Shown here one piece after another: positions 13,793-26,005 of a DNA stretch of 64,000 bases. How positions within the stretch are numbered: the first letter of the stretch is position 1; every line of letters starts with the position of its first letter. The notes under the pieces were generated by a model. The model saw only the letters and a program-made list of their open reading frames with translations. It ran no database searches and was not told the DNA's origin. A program made the position numbers and the translations under genes. The DNA comes from Datnioides undecimradiatus. Its lineage: Eukaryota; Chordata; Actinopteri; Lobotiformes; Datnioididae. Location: contig WARS01000029.1 in assembly GCA_008933995.1 (NCBI GenBank), positions 16,119,131 through 16,183,130 on the forward strand, written 5' to 3'.

Positions 13793-13907
13793 CTGGCTCC
13801 AATGTAGAGTGTCCGATTGACTTGAAGGATCCTCTGGATGTGCAGAGGCTCTTGTCTCAGCCATGTTCGGTGGGGTCGGCCCAGAAACACTGGATGTCTT
13901 CTCACCA
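13793..13907 (-). CDS. sema6: Class 6 semaphorin, second coding exon (start of sema domain)
   Basis: This 115-nt exon is bounded on the minus strand by the acceptor tgtttactgacag and the donor GTACGA. It begins with two bases that complete a split codon and ends with two bases of the next (AG plus G gives Arg). The translation includes VVRRHPVFLGRPHRT, then LHIQRILQVNRTLYIGA and the split R. In class 6 semaphorins the first sema-domain beta strand has this pattern: HPVF or YPVF, a variable basic stretch, I/LQ-hydrophobic residues, then NRTLY/FIG-RD. The NRT at this point is an N-glycosylation sequon. The phases match both neighbours exactly, which rules out a chance open frame. The wording NRTLYIG is closer to SEMA6B than to my recollection of the 6C and 6D sequences. 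Confidence 0.93.
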
Positions 13908-15270
13908 CTGTCAGTAAACAAGAGACAGAAACACACGATCCCAAACTGACATCTATCGTTCAAAAAAGTAGTCGACATAAAAGTGGTTTTGTGTTAGTTT
14001 GTTTTGACAGTTCAGGAGTAGTAACAGGTATTTGAGGTGACGTGGGGACAAAGATTGAGACCCGCATTTGAAACAGCGGCATATCTGCTACGTTAAAAGT
14101 ACAAAGAAACAGAGCAGAGCACACACTGAGGGACAGGAAACAAACAATCTTCTGAAAATGAAAGAGGTCTGATATGTCACGGTTTTTATTTTTTTATGCT
14201 CTGCCAACGGATTCAGGTAATTCAAAAAGAGTGACACACAGAGACAGGTGACATTTTAAAAACATCAAAAAGGTAAAAGAAAATGTCCAAAGAAGAGGAG
14301 ATTGGTACATCGAGGAATGGGAACCTTGTGGGAAAGAAATCAAAGTCAAAAGAAGCGCAGCGTTTCTCAAAATGCTTCATCGTGTTGTCCTGCAGATGTG
14401 CAAAGACACAGAGGAAAAAATCAAACATGACAGTTGCATGTAAATCAGATGGATTACTATGTAAAACCAGTATGGATAGCTGTCTTTGACCTTGACTTTG
14501 GCAGATAAGAGTGTATTCATCGGATATCCTTTCATCCTCTCTGTGCATCATTACTTCTTTATATCCCACCCTATAGTCTGTTCATCTGTTTCCTCTTTTT
14601 ATTCACAATGCTTTGTCTGTTTCTGCTTTATTTCTAATCTGTATTTTCTTCTTCACTCTAAATAATTCTTTTCTCTCCTTGTCCCCCATCCTTTCTCTCT
14701 ATACATCCACACTTCTATCTATTTGTCTTGTCCTGTCCTACACAAATCTGCATTTTCTACTATAACTCACACCTGCTGTAAACCACCACTGCTGAGTCTA
14801 ATGCAGACACTCCAGTGTAGCTCTGTGGAGCCTGACAACCTCTACACTTATTGATACGACGAGACGGCTCTAGACTCAGCTGGGAAACCATCAATCAATA
14901 TTATTGAACTGCAATCAATCAAGGTCTGGTTTGAGTTGGAGACTGTCAAGCTGATATGGAGACTCAAAGTCTGAGAGTGTAAGAAGCTTGTGTCTCTTGA
15001 GGGTCGGAGTATGTGTGTGGGAAAGTCATGAATTCAAGAGCCCCGTGTCCTTCACTCTGGTCTCATTCCTGAGTGTGACCCCACACCTCCTGACCTGGAC
15101 ACCAGTCAACACCCTTCGTGTGAGAGCCCATCTGACAGCCGCAGCCCACACCATGACCCTAAGCCTCCTCCACACCTTCCCCCACAATTCAACACCATGC
15201 ACTTCACACTGGGTGAGAGACACGCAAGGGAGTAAGCGGCTAGAGGGTGAGAAAGTCAAGAGGTCAATAC
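13908..15270 (-). other. sema6: Semaphorin intron (about 1.36 kb) between first and second coding exons
   Basis: A phase-1 intron from the start exon to the second coding exon. It holds several short reading frames, none with recognisable homology. No repeat family was recognised. Confidence 0.8.
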
Positions 15271-15379
15271 CTTCGGTGGGGATGAAGTTGAGGGGCCCCG
15301 GTTCCTCGGGGAATGCCGAGCTGGCTGTTCGGAGCAGCCAACAGAGCAGGAAGAAGGAGGGAGGGGCCACAGTCGTCAT
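15271..15379 (-). CDS. sema6: Class 6 semaphorin, first coding exon (start codon and signal peptide)
   Basis: This exon encodes the N-terminus of a transmembrane semaphorin of class 6, a family of axon-guidance and cell-repulsion ligands that act through plexin-A receptors. Read on the minus strand, the ATG is at 15379-15377 and 36 codons plus one base follow before the donor GTATTG at 15270. Residues 1-22 form a typical signal peptide: a short polar start (MTTVAPPS), a hydrophobic core (FFLLCWLL) and a small-residue cleavage region (TASSA). The mature chain would begin FPEEPGPLNFIPTE, which matches the FPEE/FPED start known for class 6 members. The exon ends in phase 1, and the next exon supplies the two bases needed to continue as VVRRHPVF. 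This ATG was chosen because it opens the signal peptide and lies 19 nt downstream of a good acceptor. Class 6 is well supported, but the paralogue is not settled: 6B-like or the fish 6E type are the best candidates. Confidence 0.9.
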
Positions 15380-15398
15380 AGCAACACAACAGTGAAGT
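15380..15398 (-). other. sema6: 5' UTR end of the semaphorin start exon, with 3' splice site
   Basis: Just upstream of the ATG the minus strand reads tttttatttccacag and then ACTTCACTG, a clear polypyrimidine tract and AG acceptor. It leaves only 19 nt of leader in this exon. The 5' UTR must therefore start in one or more further exons at higher coordinates, so the promoter is not immediately upstream of the start codon. The acceptor is seen in the sequence; its use is inferred. Confidence 0.7.
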
Positions 15399-16866
15399 CT
15401 GTGGAAATAAAAATGAGATAAAAACAGAAAAAAGGGAGTGAGTGGCTGCTAAATGAGGCAGAGGAGCAAGACACTCATAAACATACACAGAGAAACATTC
15501 GCTTTCTCAATCACTGAATAACTGACTAACTAACTCGCTGGGCACATCTCTTAAATGAAGCTCTACCTTTGTATTCCCGCAGCATCTCTATCTCTCCACC
15601 CTGATGTGATTGGAGATAAACAGCTGCTCAGAGTGAGGGATTAAGTCATCCGCTGAGGGAGAAGTGTCCAGTCAGCTCTGAATATAGCCACATCACTGTG
15701 GCACAACGTGACCACTTCAAACGACTCACCACATATGACACATTTGAGAAAAATGAGGAGGAGGCAAAGGGGCAACATCTTGGGCAAGACACAGGCGCTA
15801 TATGGCCTTTAGATGAATGGAAATTGTATAGGCCGGAGAGTGAGTGAAAGGCTCAGTAACTCTCCACACATCAGGAATTATCCAGGATATGAAAGACTGA
15901 GAGAGGGAGAGAAGTGGTGGTTTACTTAAATTAAATGCTTGCCAGCAACGCAAATCACCTCTCTGATGGTGGAGCTAAACTGACTGTATTTTTTATTGGG
16001 TGGTACAGAGGCACATGCAGGTCTCGGATGTGATTCATGTGGAAATACAAATGATACCCAAATTAAGTTACCCTCTACGATCCATCTAGAAAATGCATCA
16101 AGCACTCTCCCTCGCGAGGAGAAAAGCTCTCAGAATTGCTATCGACTTCAGCCACAAACCTCAGACGGCAAGACTGGCTGGCCACTGCCTCGCTGTGCTG
16201 TTACTGCAATTTTGCAGCTGTAGCATGTGTGTGGTGGAATCCAATGTGCATCCAACAGGCATTTTTATTCAGGTTGTTATCATGTTGAGCTCTGACCGAT
16301 CAGTAATCATTTATCAATTTTGCCTCCTCCATAAGAGCCTGGCATGGAATTGCGTTATCCTCAAAACACGCTGTAATCAACCACGTAACTCCACTTTCAT
16401 TTTGTTGTCACCTTAATGCCGAATGCAACATTGAGTAATTTGTTTTGAAAATCAAGTGGAGAGGCCTTCCATCCCCACTGCGGCAAACACAAAACATTTC
16501 ATGCAACATCTCAAATTTGAATACTCAAGGTTGAATTTCTTTATGCAAAGCTCCTTAGCATTTTACTGTGGTTACAGATGAACAAACTGTAAAACAGTGC
16601 AAACACAGACACTTTGCTGAACGTACGCTATCCACCCTGCACCCACTGCTATCTGTGTTAGTCTTTTATCTCTCGCTCTTTCTTCAGTCCTCTTCAGTTT
16701 AGCTCAAGTCAACTAAACTGCATTGTGAGTTTGAGAGCTTTACTACCAAAGATTACATCCTGGTGTGTATTGTAACTTAAGCTTTTACAATAAAACATGA
16801 ATTTTGATTTGACATGAATCATAAGTACAATACAATAAAATGAGACTAAATATACAAAATGATATA
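15399..16866. other. Non-coding stretch, probably 5' leader intron of the semaphorin
   Basis: This DNA lies directly upstream of the start exon's acceptor on the minus strand. No exon, repeat or RNA gene was recognised. The sequence looks unique. Confidence 0.5.
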
Positions 16867-17311
16867 CACTACAACCAAAAGTGTGTCGGCACTGCTGCAA
16901 CAGCTTCCACTCTTCTGGGAAGTCTTTCCACAAGAACTTGGAACCTGGCTGCAGGGATCTGTTCCCATTCATCCCACAAGGGCACAATTGAGTTTGAATG
17001 CCAATGTTGGGTGCTCCAGTTCAAATCAAAGGTGTTGAAGGGGGTTGAGGTCAGGGCGCTATGCAGCCCAGTGAGTTCTTCAGTGCCAAACTGGCACAGC
17101 ATCATTGTCACGTTGAACACTGCCTTTGCCAGAAGTTGCCACAGAGTTGGAAGGACGCTATGTTGTAGCAACACAATGTGACTTTTGCCGAACAACAGCC
17201 ATTGCTGCCACAATGAACAGTAATTAAGACGTTACTGGATAATGATACAAGCTAAAATATAGACTTTTGTCACAGTAGCACAAGCAGAAACTTACTGTTG
17301 GCCATATAGTG
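16867..17311. mobile_element. Short non-autonomous DNA transposon (MITE), Tc1/mariner-like ends
   Basis: The left end reads CACTACAACCAAAAGTGTGT. The reverse complement of the right end reads CACTATATGGCCAACAGTAAG. Both are flanked by TA (16865-16866 and 17312-17313), as expected for a TA target-site duplication. The interior carries wording found in a very common fish repeat: cttccactcttctgggaa, cttcacccaagg-type text such as tttccacaagaacttgga, cccattcatcccacaag, and ggtgttgaagggggttgag. The element is about 445 bp and has no transposase open frame. The plus-strand frame across it is an accident of the repeat. Superfamily assignment rests on the TA flanks and is tentative. Confidence 0.7.
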
Positions 17312-17954
17312 TAAATTCTTATATAATACATTAAATTATGGTAATTAGGTGCTAATAATTAATAGGTTTATTTTACATTAAAATACAGTAAAGTGCAGAA
17401 TGAAGTTGAACATTAAACAGAAAGTTTTCTGGTATACTACTATACTGTGTAGCTATATGAACAGTTGAAGCATTTTCAGTTTTTCTCTCTCTCTCACTTA
17501 CTCACTCTCTTCCCCGAAGGATACAAACAGCCATTGTGCAGCCCATCTCTTTAATGGAGTCCCAGACATAACCTTATCAGGACACATAATCTTTATGGGA
17601 CATTTCTCAAATTCCCTGCTCTGACATCAGAATATAGTGGGAGGCATGCTAATTATTCAACACCCACAAGCAAAATTACAGGAGGTGAAGGGGAAAGAGT
17701 CACCGAGAGAAGAAAGGAGGTCACGGGGTAGAGGGAGAGAGAGAGATGGAGTGAGAGATAAGTGGGAAACATTAAGAGAGAGCAAGAGAAGATGAGAAGT
17801 CAGGAAGTCAGTACATCCAATCAGAGATTCTATTGTTTCTGCTATTAATAATGTATGAATAAATGTCAGGCGGTACGCATTCGATTAGTATAATTAGACA
17901 CCCTGGGCTATACAATTTCATGGGACAGCAGAATAAGTAGATATACAAGTATAA

Positions 17955-17991
<37 letters not shown>

Positions 17992-20900
17992 TGGGTTTGT
18001 GTCCATGCATGTTGTCTATGCACAAATGGTTCAGAGCTAAAGCATCACTGTAATTATGACAAATGGCTACAGCCGAGTCCATTCAGGAGCCTCGCTGCAT
18101 GGCACAAGCTGTACAGTAGTATGCCATTATCATTGAGAGGGGCATATTGCAAGTCACATATACATTTTGCCATTTGGAAGAGACACTAATCCAAAATATT
18201 CAACCCCAGGGTGCTATAGCATTCTGTGTTTGAAACTGAAATGGCAATAGATGTCACTGAAGTCATTTTGAAGCCAGCACACTGTGTGCGTTCCATGGAT
18301 TTAAGAAATGTTAAAAACTACACTGTCAGGAGCAAATTATTGTGTCAGTTCTTTCACCACGGGGACTTTTGTTTCCAGTGTTGTGACAAACATATTCAGG
18401 CATTCAGCTTGATTTCAGGCACCATCCCAACAGTCTCATTTGGGTGCCAAGTTAATACAGACGGTAAGTCGACAGTGGAGGAATAATAGCTGGTCAAATG
18501 AAACTTCAGGCTGAGCTTTAATACCATCCACACCACCGAGCTTCTGTTTACTATTGATGAAACAGGACTCCTGAACTCACCGCCGTGTCCCATTCATTTC
18601 AACACAGACTTGTGAATTTGTCTGTTTCCACAGCAGCAGATCAATTTGATTATGGGTGTTTAGGCAGGTAATTTCCTAAACAAAGCCATTAAGAGATCAT
18701 GGGGGGGCGGTGTGGCAGGTGCCATCACACCTCACAGCACAGCTCACAGTGATCTCCACTGCGGCCAACACAGATAACTTAGATAACAAATCACTGGCCA
18801 ATCAATGATATCTAGTATCTTTCGCGAAGCTCTAATGAGAACCGAAACTGCTCTGATACAGAGTCAAGTCAAACTAAAGAACAGAGGCTTAAAAGAGAAG
18901 AGAAAATGGTTTGATGGTGGAGAAGAGATGCGAAGAACGCCTGCAATGTGGAATTGGATGCTGTTAATACCAAGAAAGTGACCTTCTGCTGCTGGGGTTT
19001 GGATACTATGTATGCAAATAGAACACCTCATCATCAAATGAAGGCGCTAATATGCTCTGAAATGCTTTTGTCGCTTATTATGGTTGCCATGGTTCTCGCT
19101 TTCTCCTCTCGTCAGTCTCTCTACCTTTTCCCTTTCACAGTCTCGTTACGTCTTGGTTTCTCTTTTGCTCTCCCTTAGCCCCAGCTGCGTTGACACGTAT
19201 GCTCTCACTGTGTTTTCATTACACAGCCATGAGGTGCTTGCACTAAAAATTGGGCGACTGAAAGGAAACCAAGATTATGCGTGTCCTAGATATACGGAAA
19301 ATGGTAATGAAATAGAGCAGCATTAATGGGGACGCTGTGGTGGTTGGGGTGTTTATGATTAAAATATTTAACAGAGGGGCTGTCAAGTATTATACAGAGG
19401 TATCAGTGCTGGTAGAACACTGTATTCAAGCAATAGTCTGATATAATCCCTTTTCACACTGGTCGCCCGGCTTCAAAAAGCCTGCAGAAATGAAGAATGA
19501 ATTCAAACGTGGTCTATTTTGACTCAAATCCTTTTATCATCATTCTACAAGGCAAATTATATTTTTATGTTGAACAAAATGTATGAATGCTTTCAATATA
19601 ATTTGTAGGTATAATTTGTAGGCACATATTGACCCTTTAAAGGTCACTCAATGAAATACTTGTAAATTCAAAATTTCAACCGCAGAGTGTTGGAGCACAT
19701 AAAATTACCATTTTACTTTTGTAACATTTGAAATGTAGAAAATCAAGTGCTCAAATATGGTCACTTGCCTGATAAGAGGGGTTAAAACTGCACTAATCAA
19801 TAGTTTATATTAACAGATCACATGACAACTTAAATGTCAGAGAAGTCTCAGAAATATTAACCACAGAGGATTATAACCCAAATGTACAGTTCCCATCAGA
19901 GCTATAATATGTTTTCTACTTTTACAGGTGTTTACTTGACTTTTTATGTCACTCTCACTCCTCTTGTGAATACAGTAGAGCTTAATATTGGACAGAAAAT
20001 TTGACTTATAGTCCAAATAAACGCTAATGTTGCTCTTTGTCTGCTGGATCTGTAAGTAGACAACTGCTTGCTAATAAGTTTTCCATATCAACTTTATGCC
20101 AATGTTAGGTTTACAGCTTGTTGTGCTGCCAATTTTATCAATCAACGCAGGATTGCATTTTGAAGTGCAGTTGTTGTCATGGTTTTCTGTGATCTGCAGG
20201 CTGTTTGAAATATCATCTGAGGCATTTGTTAGTCCTCCTGATCATATGACAGAAGTAGAAGATGTAGCAGCAGTGGAAGATTACATAGTAGCAGCAGAAA
20301 ATAGTCGTGATTAAATTCACTTGGGCTGTAAAATAGACACATTCAAACTAGTGCAAGATTTTGAGCTTTATCCTTAAAACACTTAATAACTTTTTAAGAC
20401 AAATTAATGTTCAAAGAAATACTGCTTTGCCGCAGGCACAAGGGTGAGCTCCACTTTGCTCTGCTTTTATTGTTACACATCAATAAGATGACCTTCAGAG
20501 TTCAGTACATGAAACTGTGCAGGTACATGGGAAAGTATATTAAGTAAGCAGTGGAGGATTTTATTATTGATCCATTTTCTTTATGTGGACTTAAAGACAC
20601 CCCATAGATTTCTCTGAGACTAGCCTAATTGTCATATTAGTGAGAGAGGAGAGGCTGCTTTATGGAGTGTGTAGAATCAATGACAGGTGATGCCGCTTGG
20701 ATCTCCTTCAATCAGCAATAACATAAGATGCTGTGCACTGCAGGGATCTGAGGTAGGAAAGGGAATAAAAATAAGATGTGAGAAAGCAGACGGGGGGGGG
20801 ATTTAAGGCAAAGATGGAAATGAATGAAGTGGCAACAAAAAAAGGAAGCTGGAGGGAAGAGAACAAGGCAGGAGAAAGAAAATGACAAAAATAATGTACT

Positions 20901-21189
20901 ATAGGGAGTGATGAAGAGAAACAGAGGTGAAAGAGAGACAAGTGAGGCATTCAAACACAGAGGGGGGAGTCACACCGGACATAAAGAGAGAAGCCAAAGA
21001 ATGTCCGGAATGAGAGAGACAGAGACAAAGAAACAGAAGAGAGAGAGAGCAGAAAGCCAATCGTACACTTGCAATGCCAGATTTATCTCCATGGTGAGCC
21101 AAGAGTAGTGTAGTGGGAAGGACCTTCTGGCTCTGTACTTGCCTGCCTTTGCAACTTATCTACAGGGATGACATTTTTCTGTATCTCTT
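17312..21189. other. Non-coding stretch with one GT microsatellite
   Basis: It contains (GT)n at 17957-17987, a 12-13-bp tandem pair (ataatttgtagg) at about 19598-19622, a G run at about 20792-20800 and purine-rich DNA at 20750-21060. No gene was recognised. The segment at about 18780-18860 looks unique and could be conserved non-coding DNA. Confidence 0.5.
17957..17987. repeat. (GT)n microsatellite, 31 bp
   Basis: An uninterrupted GT run seen directly in the sequence. Confidence 0.95.
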
Positions 21190-22820
21190 TTTGTGTAGGA
21201 AAATGGAGTCCCTCAGGGTTCAATACTTGGACCATTCCTATTCAGTCTGTAAGCGTTGCCCACTACAGACCACATAAATCATAATAAAACATAACTATGC
21301 AGATGACACACTGTTATGCAGTACCTATCCTTGCTCCCTTGAGACCTCAACCTTCTTAAATCACTGGTTGAATGCATTAAAGACTTTAAAGAACTGGATG
21401 TCCCACAACTTCCCACAACCCAATAAAGACAAAACCAAATTCTTGTTATTGGTGCTGAGCCTCTGTGGCAGGAAATGTGCTCTCATTAGACTCTTTCTCC
21501 CTGGAAGTACAGTACCACAGAGGCCATAAATCTGGGTTTTATTGTTGATTATGACCTTGTGTTCCAGGGCCACATCACCAATAAAACCAAAAAAAAAAGT
21601 CTTTTATAATCTTAAAAATATGTCTAGTGTAAAAGGCTTCTGAATAGATGCAAAAAAAAGAGTGCTGATTTTGTCTTAGTTCAACCAAATCAACAGACAA
21701 GTATGTTAATATTGAATAATTCCGCAAAACCTAATTCAAAGGTTATTATTGCTTTTTTTAAAACGTCCAATGGTTAGTGAAAGATCTCGGTTATGGCAAA
21801 CTACAGTATGCCTAGGGAACTAAAACACTATGTTAAGGTAAATGAAAAACTATGGTTATTGTGACTAAAAGCACCCTATGGGGAACTCCACTTTTTACAC
21901 ATCAAAGCCTGTTTACAAGTCTTGTTGAGGACTACTGCATATGTGAAAAAAAGGTGTATAAAGCCTTTTGTGGCTCCAGAGGGAACTGTGTGAAGTCTGC
22001 TAAATTGCCTCAAGTGAGTCTGCTGGAGATGAAAAAGTTTGAAAATCTCAGGTGTTAGAAAGTAGTGAGCTTACTAGACCACCACAGCCCACTCCTCATC
22101 TCTGTTTTAGGCCGGCAGTTTTGCATGCAAGCGGCCTCTTCTGACAGAGAAAGTAGTATAGAAGACCATTTTTCAGGTGTTATTCTTTTTTTTTTAAAAA
22201 AAACTTCATCAAAAGCCCCACAGTTTTTAATAGTAGGTAAGTGCAAACTCGTGTCTCTGGCATGAAAGTGCCTATCCACCACCCTGACCTGTGAACCCTG
22301 TACTTACCTCCTGCTTCTCTACATACTGCCATCTCTACAGTGCAAACTACTTGCTATGTTAACTGAACACTGGTTTTGGACCTAAGAGTTGCTGTATTGT
22401 GGACAAAATGAATGAATGAATATCACTTGTCAGATTTCTGCTTCGGTCTTGGTCTTGATTACAAAATGTAATGTTTTGTAAAAGAAGCTGTTTATGTTCT
22501 TGCTCCTCTACCTCTCTGACCTGCTTCTGCCATCTGCATACATCCTTCATCATCTACCGCCTCCAGTTGAATCGAAAGTGGGTGAAGCAGGTTTTGGTTT
22601 TAACTTAGCTGCTGAGATATGTTGCCAGATTGCATTACATGCATTAACATTGTTAAAAAGCAGACTGAAAACATTTGCTTTCCCAGGTGAATTTGATTAG
22701 TTTTGCTGTGTTTGTGTTTTAAACTGGCTCTGATTGTTCTAGTTGTTTGTTTGTATATTGTATCTCCCCTACAGTAAAACATTCTCTATGAATAAAGATT
22801 TTCTTTGCTTTGCTTCCCTG
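21190..22820 (+). mobile_element. Degenerate L2-like LINE retrotransposon relic
   Basis: Two recognisable parts of a non-LTR retrotransposon ORF2 remain. At about 21199-21620 the broken reading includes ENGVPQGSILGP and, in a shifted frame, a Tyr-Ala-Asp-Asp core (tatgcagatgac). Next come phrases like the L2 text around the 'NxDKTxxLVIG' block, then NLGFIVDYDLVFQGHI. These are the palm-domain reverse transcriptase motifs and the segment after them. At about 22560-22700 the reading GEAGFGFNLAAEICCQ...LLKSRLKTFAFP matches the C-terminal 'FKSRLKT' end of the same protein. It is followed by an A+T-rich tail with AATAAA near 22790. Frameshifts and stops are frequent, so no functional protein is possible. 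The middle (about 21620-22560) is not recognisable and may include another insertion. Confidence 0.7.
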
Positions 22821-25800
22821 ATTTTACCATTTTAAAATCTCCTCTGCTGATGCCAGACTCCTCCTAACCTCTTCCCATAAGGATTGACAGAGATGCACGT
22901 ACTGTATACATAAGCACAACCACTCTACACACGCACACAACACAACTAACACACACATCTCCTCTGGGCTTTGCGTCTTCACTTAAGCCAAACCACTGTC
23001 TTCCCCCCTATCTTTCTCAGACCTAATGTAAAAATGATGTAGGAATTCCCTCCACTAGAGCGAAATTCACACATGATTTCCTCCCTTTGCCTGGGACTCG
23101 AGCGACCCCAGGTCTGTTTACTAGATATTTGCATCACCATGAAATCCTGGAGCCTCAATAACATTGCCCATATTTAAAGAGAGAGAGGAAAAGAAAGCAA
23201 AAAGGTTGAAATAGAGAGAGGGAGAGAGAAGGGGGGTGCAGAGTAAATGAAAAATGAAGAGTGACCTTTGGGCAGAGAACACAGATTTTTTCCCATGCAC
23301 TTAGAAACACCATGGATTTATGTAGTGAGAAATATGTGTAGCATGTGCAGGAGGACAAAACATACTTATAACACTTCTTTAAGGTCAGACTCAGATCTTG
23401 AGAACATGCCTTTTGTCTCTGCAACCTGTCATTGAGAACAGTTACACCGGTTAGTACAGTGTCTTCTTTACACAGCACCGTGTGCCTAATGGATATATAA
23501 TTTCGGGGGATTTAGAGGTTGGTGCTGGAATAAGATAATCTCTGACTCTTTCTCTCTCTTCAGTCCATGTGCACCCATTAACAGGCGAGAAGTAGCCCGA
23601 CTAAAGAGTGCTGGATGACGGAGCAGTAATGTAATACCTGTAATAGCTTATTGTTGATGAATGGATATCTTCAAGTATTACTGGAGCTCTCCCCAGAGTT
23701 GTGTCACTGTCATTAACCTTCACAGTCCTCAAAATTACAACTGCTGAGACACCAAGAGACAGAGGAGCTGCAGTTGCGATCTAGAAGAAGTGCAACAAAG
23801 ATTTTGCAGCACTGCCTGACAACGTCTGCAGGTTAATTATAGGTCTGTGTTACAGGAGGAACACTCTCCAAGAAGGAGCACTGAGATAAATCTTTAATTC
23901 TCTATACTGCACGTATCTTTCATTTTTCAGCCTTCCGTCTTACTTCTCCTTGTTTCTTTCAATTTTTTTTCAGCTTCAACTTGCCTCACAAGACAAGGAG
24001 AAACATCATGTCACATCACAACAGTGGAGATAGGCCTGACCTTTGGCCTCCAACCAGTTTACTACCATCATTAACAAGGGCAGGGATCAGGAGGCCAAGG
24101 TCATAAATCACACTCAAACCATCCACATATAGTGGGGACCCCAGCTACATTGCAGCAGGAATGAAAGGAAAACAGACTCTGAGACTGACAGGAGGCTAAA
24201 AGCAACTCCATCCATCACTGGCTGGAGGCTCCATAAAGCCAGTAAAGGAAAACACACAAGGCGATAATCTCTAGCATGGTTATAAATAATACAGAAACCT
24301 TGCTAATGGCAATAAAAGCTTCTGCAGCATGACAGAATCCCTCTTGATGTGATTATTCGGCTAAAATTCCCCCAAGGACATGTATTATCTTGCATAAATA
24401 CTCAGGAGTAACTCAATAGGGCAATATGTTCCCATCTAGAGACTGTTTGCCCTTTTTGCTCGTGAATCAGGAGGAGAGGTTGGATTTATTGTAATGGCAA
24501 CAAGTGACTGTCAGTGGGTCCATGAGGTCGGGCGACGGGCAAAAATAGAACATTTGGGGGAAAGTGAAGGCAAGGAAAAATGAAAACAGACTGCGTGGGC
24601 TGTTTTTCTTGTTTCTGGACAATAATACCTCTCTTAGTCTGAGATGTGTTTCTGGTAAAGACAGGAATTGAGAGAAACAGGAGAAGAATGCAAATGACCT
24701 GCTGATTATGAGTCATTCTTACAGAGTAAACAATAAACGGTTCAACAGCGAAGTGATTTTCACCTTGATATTTTTATTCCAGTTTTCACGCTTCTTCATG
24801 AAAATAATGAGCCCTGATGGGAAAAAACTCTAATGTATTTTGAGAGAGATTTCATTGCTTTTAGAACTGTGTCACCAATGTCATAGTACTCAATATATTT
24901 GGCCATCAGAAAAAAAAATACATATTTAATTTTGCCAAATCGTAAAGAATTGATTATTATTAATTAGAGGTAATTGCTTCTTTGAGGAATAACAAGTGGC
25001 TTAAAAAAATGTGGCCTAGCTTCAGACACTGCACAAAATTGGTTGAACACGGCATTTGCAAGGTCAGCCTGTACAATACACGGATACTTTTGGATAGTAC
25101 AATGCGTGAAAGGGCAGCATGAAATTGTCTAAGTGGCTGTGTTACAGAGCAGAAAAGAGCTGTCAGGAGAGGAGGATATAGAGGTAGAAGGAACACGGAG
25201 GTCTGTATACATTTTGGGCTTCACAACAACAACAACAACTCTGCATGCTAATGGTGTTCACCTTCTCTTCCTCAATCTTGCCTTCCTGGCAAATGAAGCC
25301 ACTGTTTGGTTTCTACTGTCAAGATTGACACATTAAGTATGGTGATGGTGTGGCTCTATAAGCTGCATGCTATACAGTTCAGGAATGCCCATATTTCTTA
25401 TTCATGATGGCAAATTTCACAGGAAAATCATCTTGTCAAGCACTGTGTCCACTGTGAACACCCTCCCCCCATCACAAACAGTATCTCAAAGCAATTTTCT
25501 CTTTCCCCGAGAGAGAAACGGAGGCTCAGTATCTTCTCCCAGTCAGACAGAGCAAAGCCAACACAGTTAAAGATAGAAAAGTGTACCTGCAAGTAGCCAG
25601 CATTTGATTTCACACTGACGTTCGCATACACATGTGCCCAGGATGTTGATGTGCATGCACGCTTGCGCACACACTCCAGGCTCAGTATGTTATCAGCATC
25701 ATGGACTCTCACATGCATCTTTCGACCCACCTTCCCTCCTCTCACCTCATTTCCCCTCCCACTCTATCTTCTCTCACCACAAATCAGCCACCTGCTCATT

Positions 25801-25931
25801 CAATTTAGTCTCATAATTCCACCTGTATCAATTTCAGCACGGGTTCACGCACCACAGCGACTCCGGGTTCCCGTCTTTGCTTTACCGTATCTCCTCTCAG
25901 TTGCTTTGAATGTCACATCCCATGTAGTACT
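22821..25931. other. Non-coding stretch; nothing clearly recognisable
   Basis: No exon or repeat family was recognised. A purine-rich tract lies at about 23175-23240. The unique-looking segment near 24330-24410 contains the 16-bp word atgtgattattcggct, which recurs at 48482-48497. A short (CAA)n lies near 25225. Confidence 0.5.
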
Positions 25932-25968
25932 ACACACACACACACGCGCGCGCGAACACTCACACACT

Positions 25969-26003
<35 letters not shown>

Positions 26004-26005
26004 AC
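25932..26005. repeat. Compound (CA)n/(CG)n microsatellite
   Basis: CA repeats run into a CGCGCGCG block at about 25945-25954, then return to CA repeats from about 25972. The alternating purine-pyrimidine blocks could adopt Z-DNA. Confidence 0.9.

Noticed and set aside
16840-17181. Open frames on both strands of about 113 codons
   Set aside because: They fall inside the MITE and are translations of repeat DNA.
18417-18461. Plus-strand acceptor/donor pair around a 45-nt segment
   Set aside because: No homology and no partner; consistent with chance splice-like sites.
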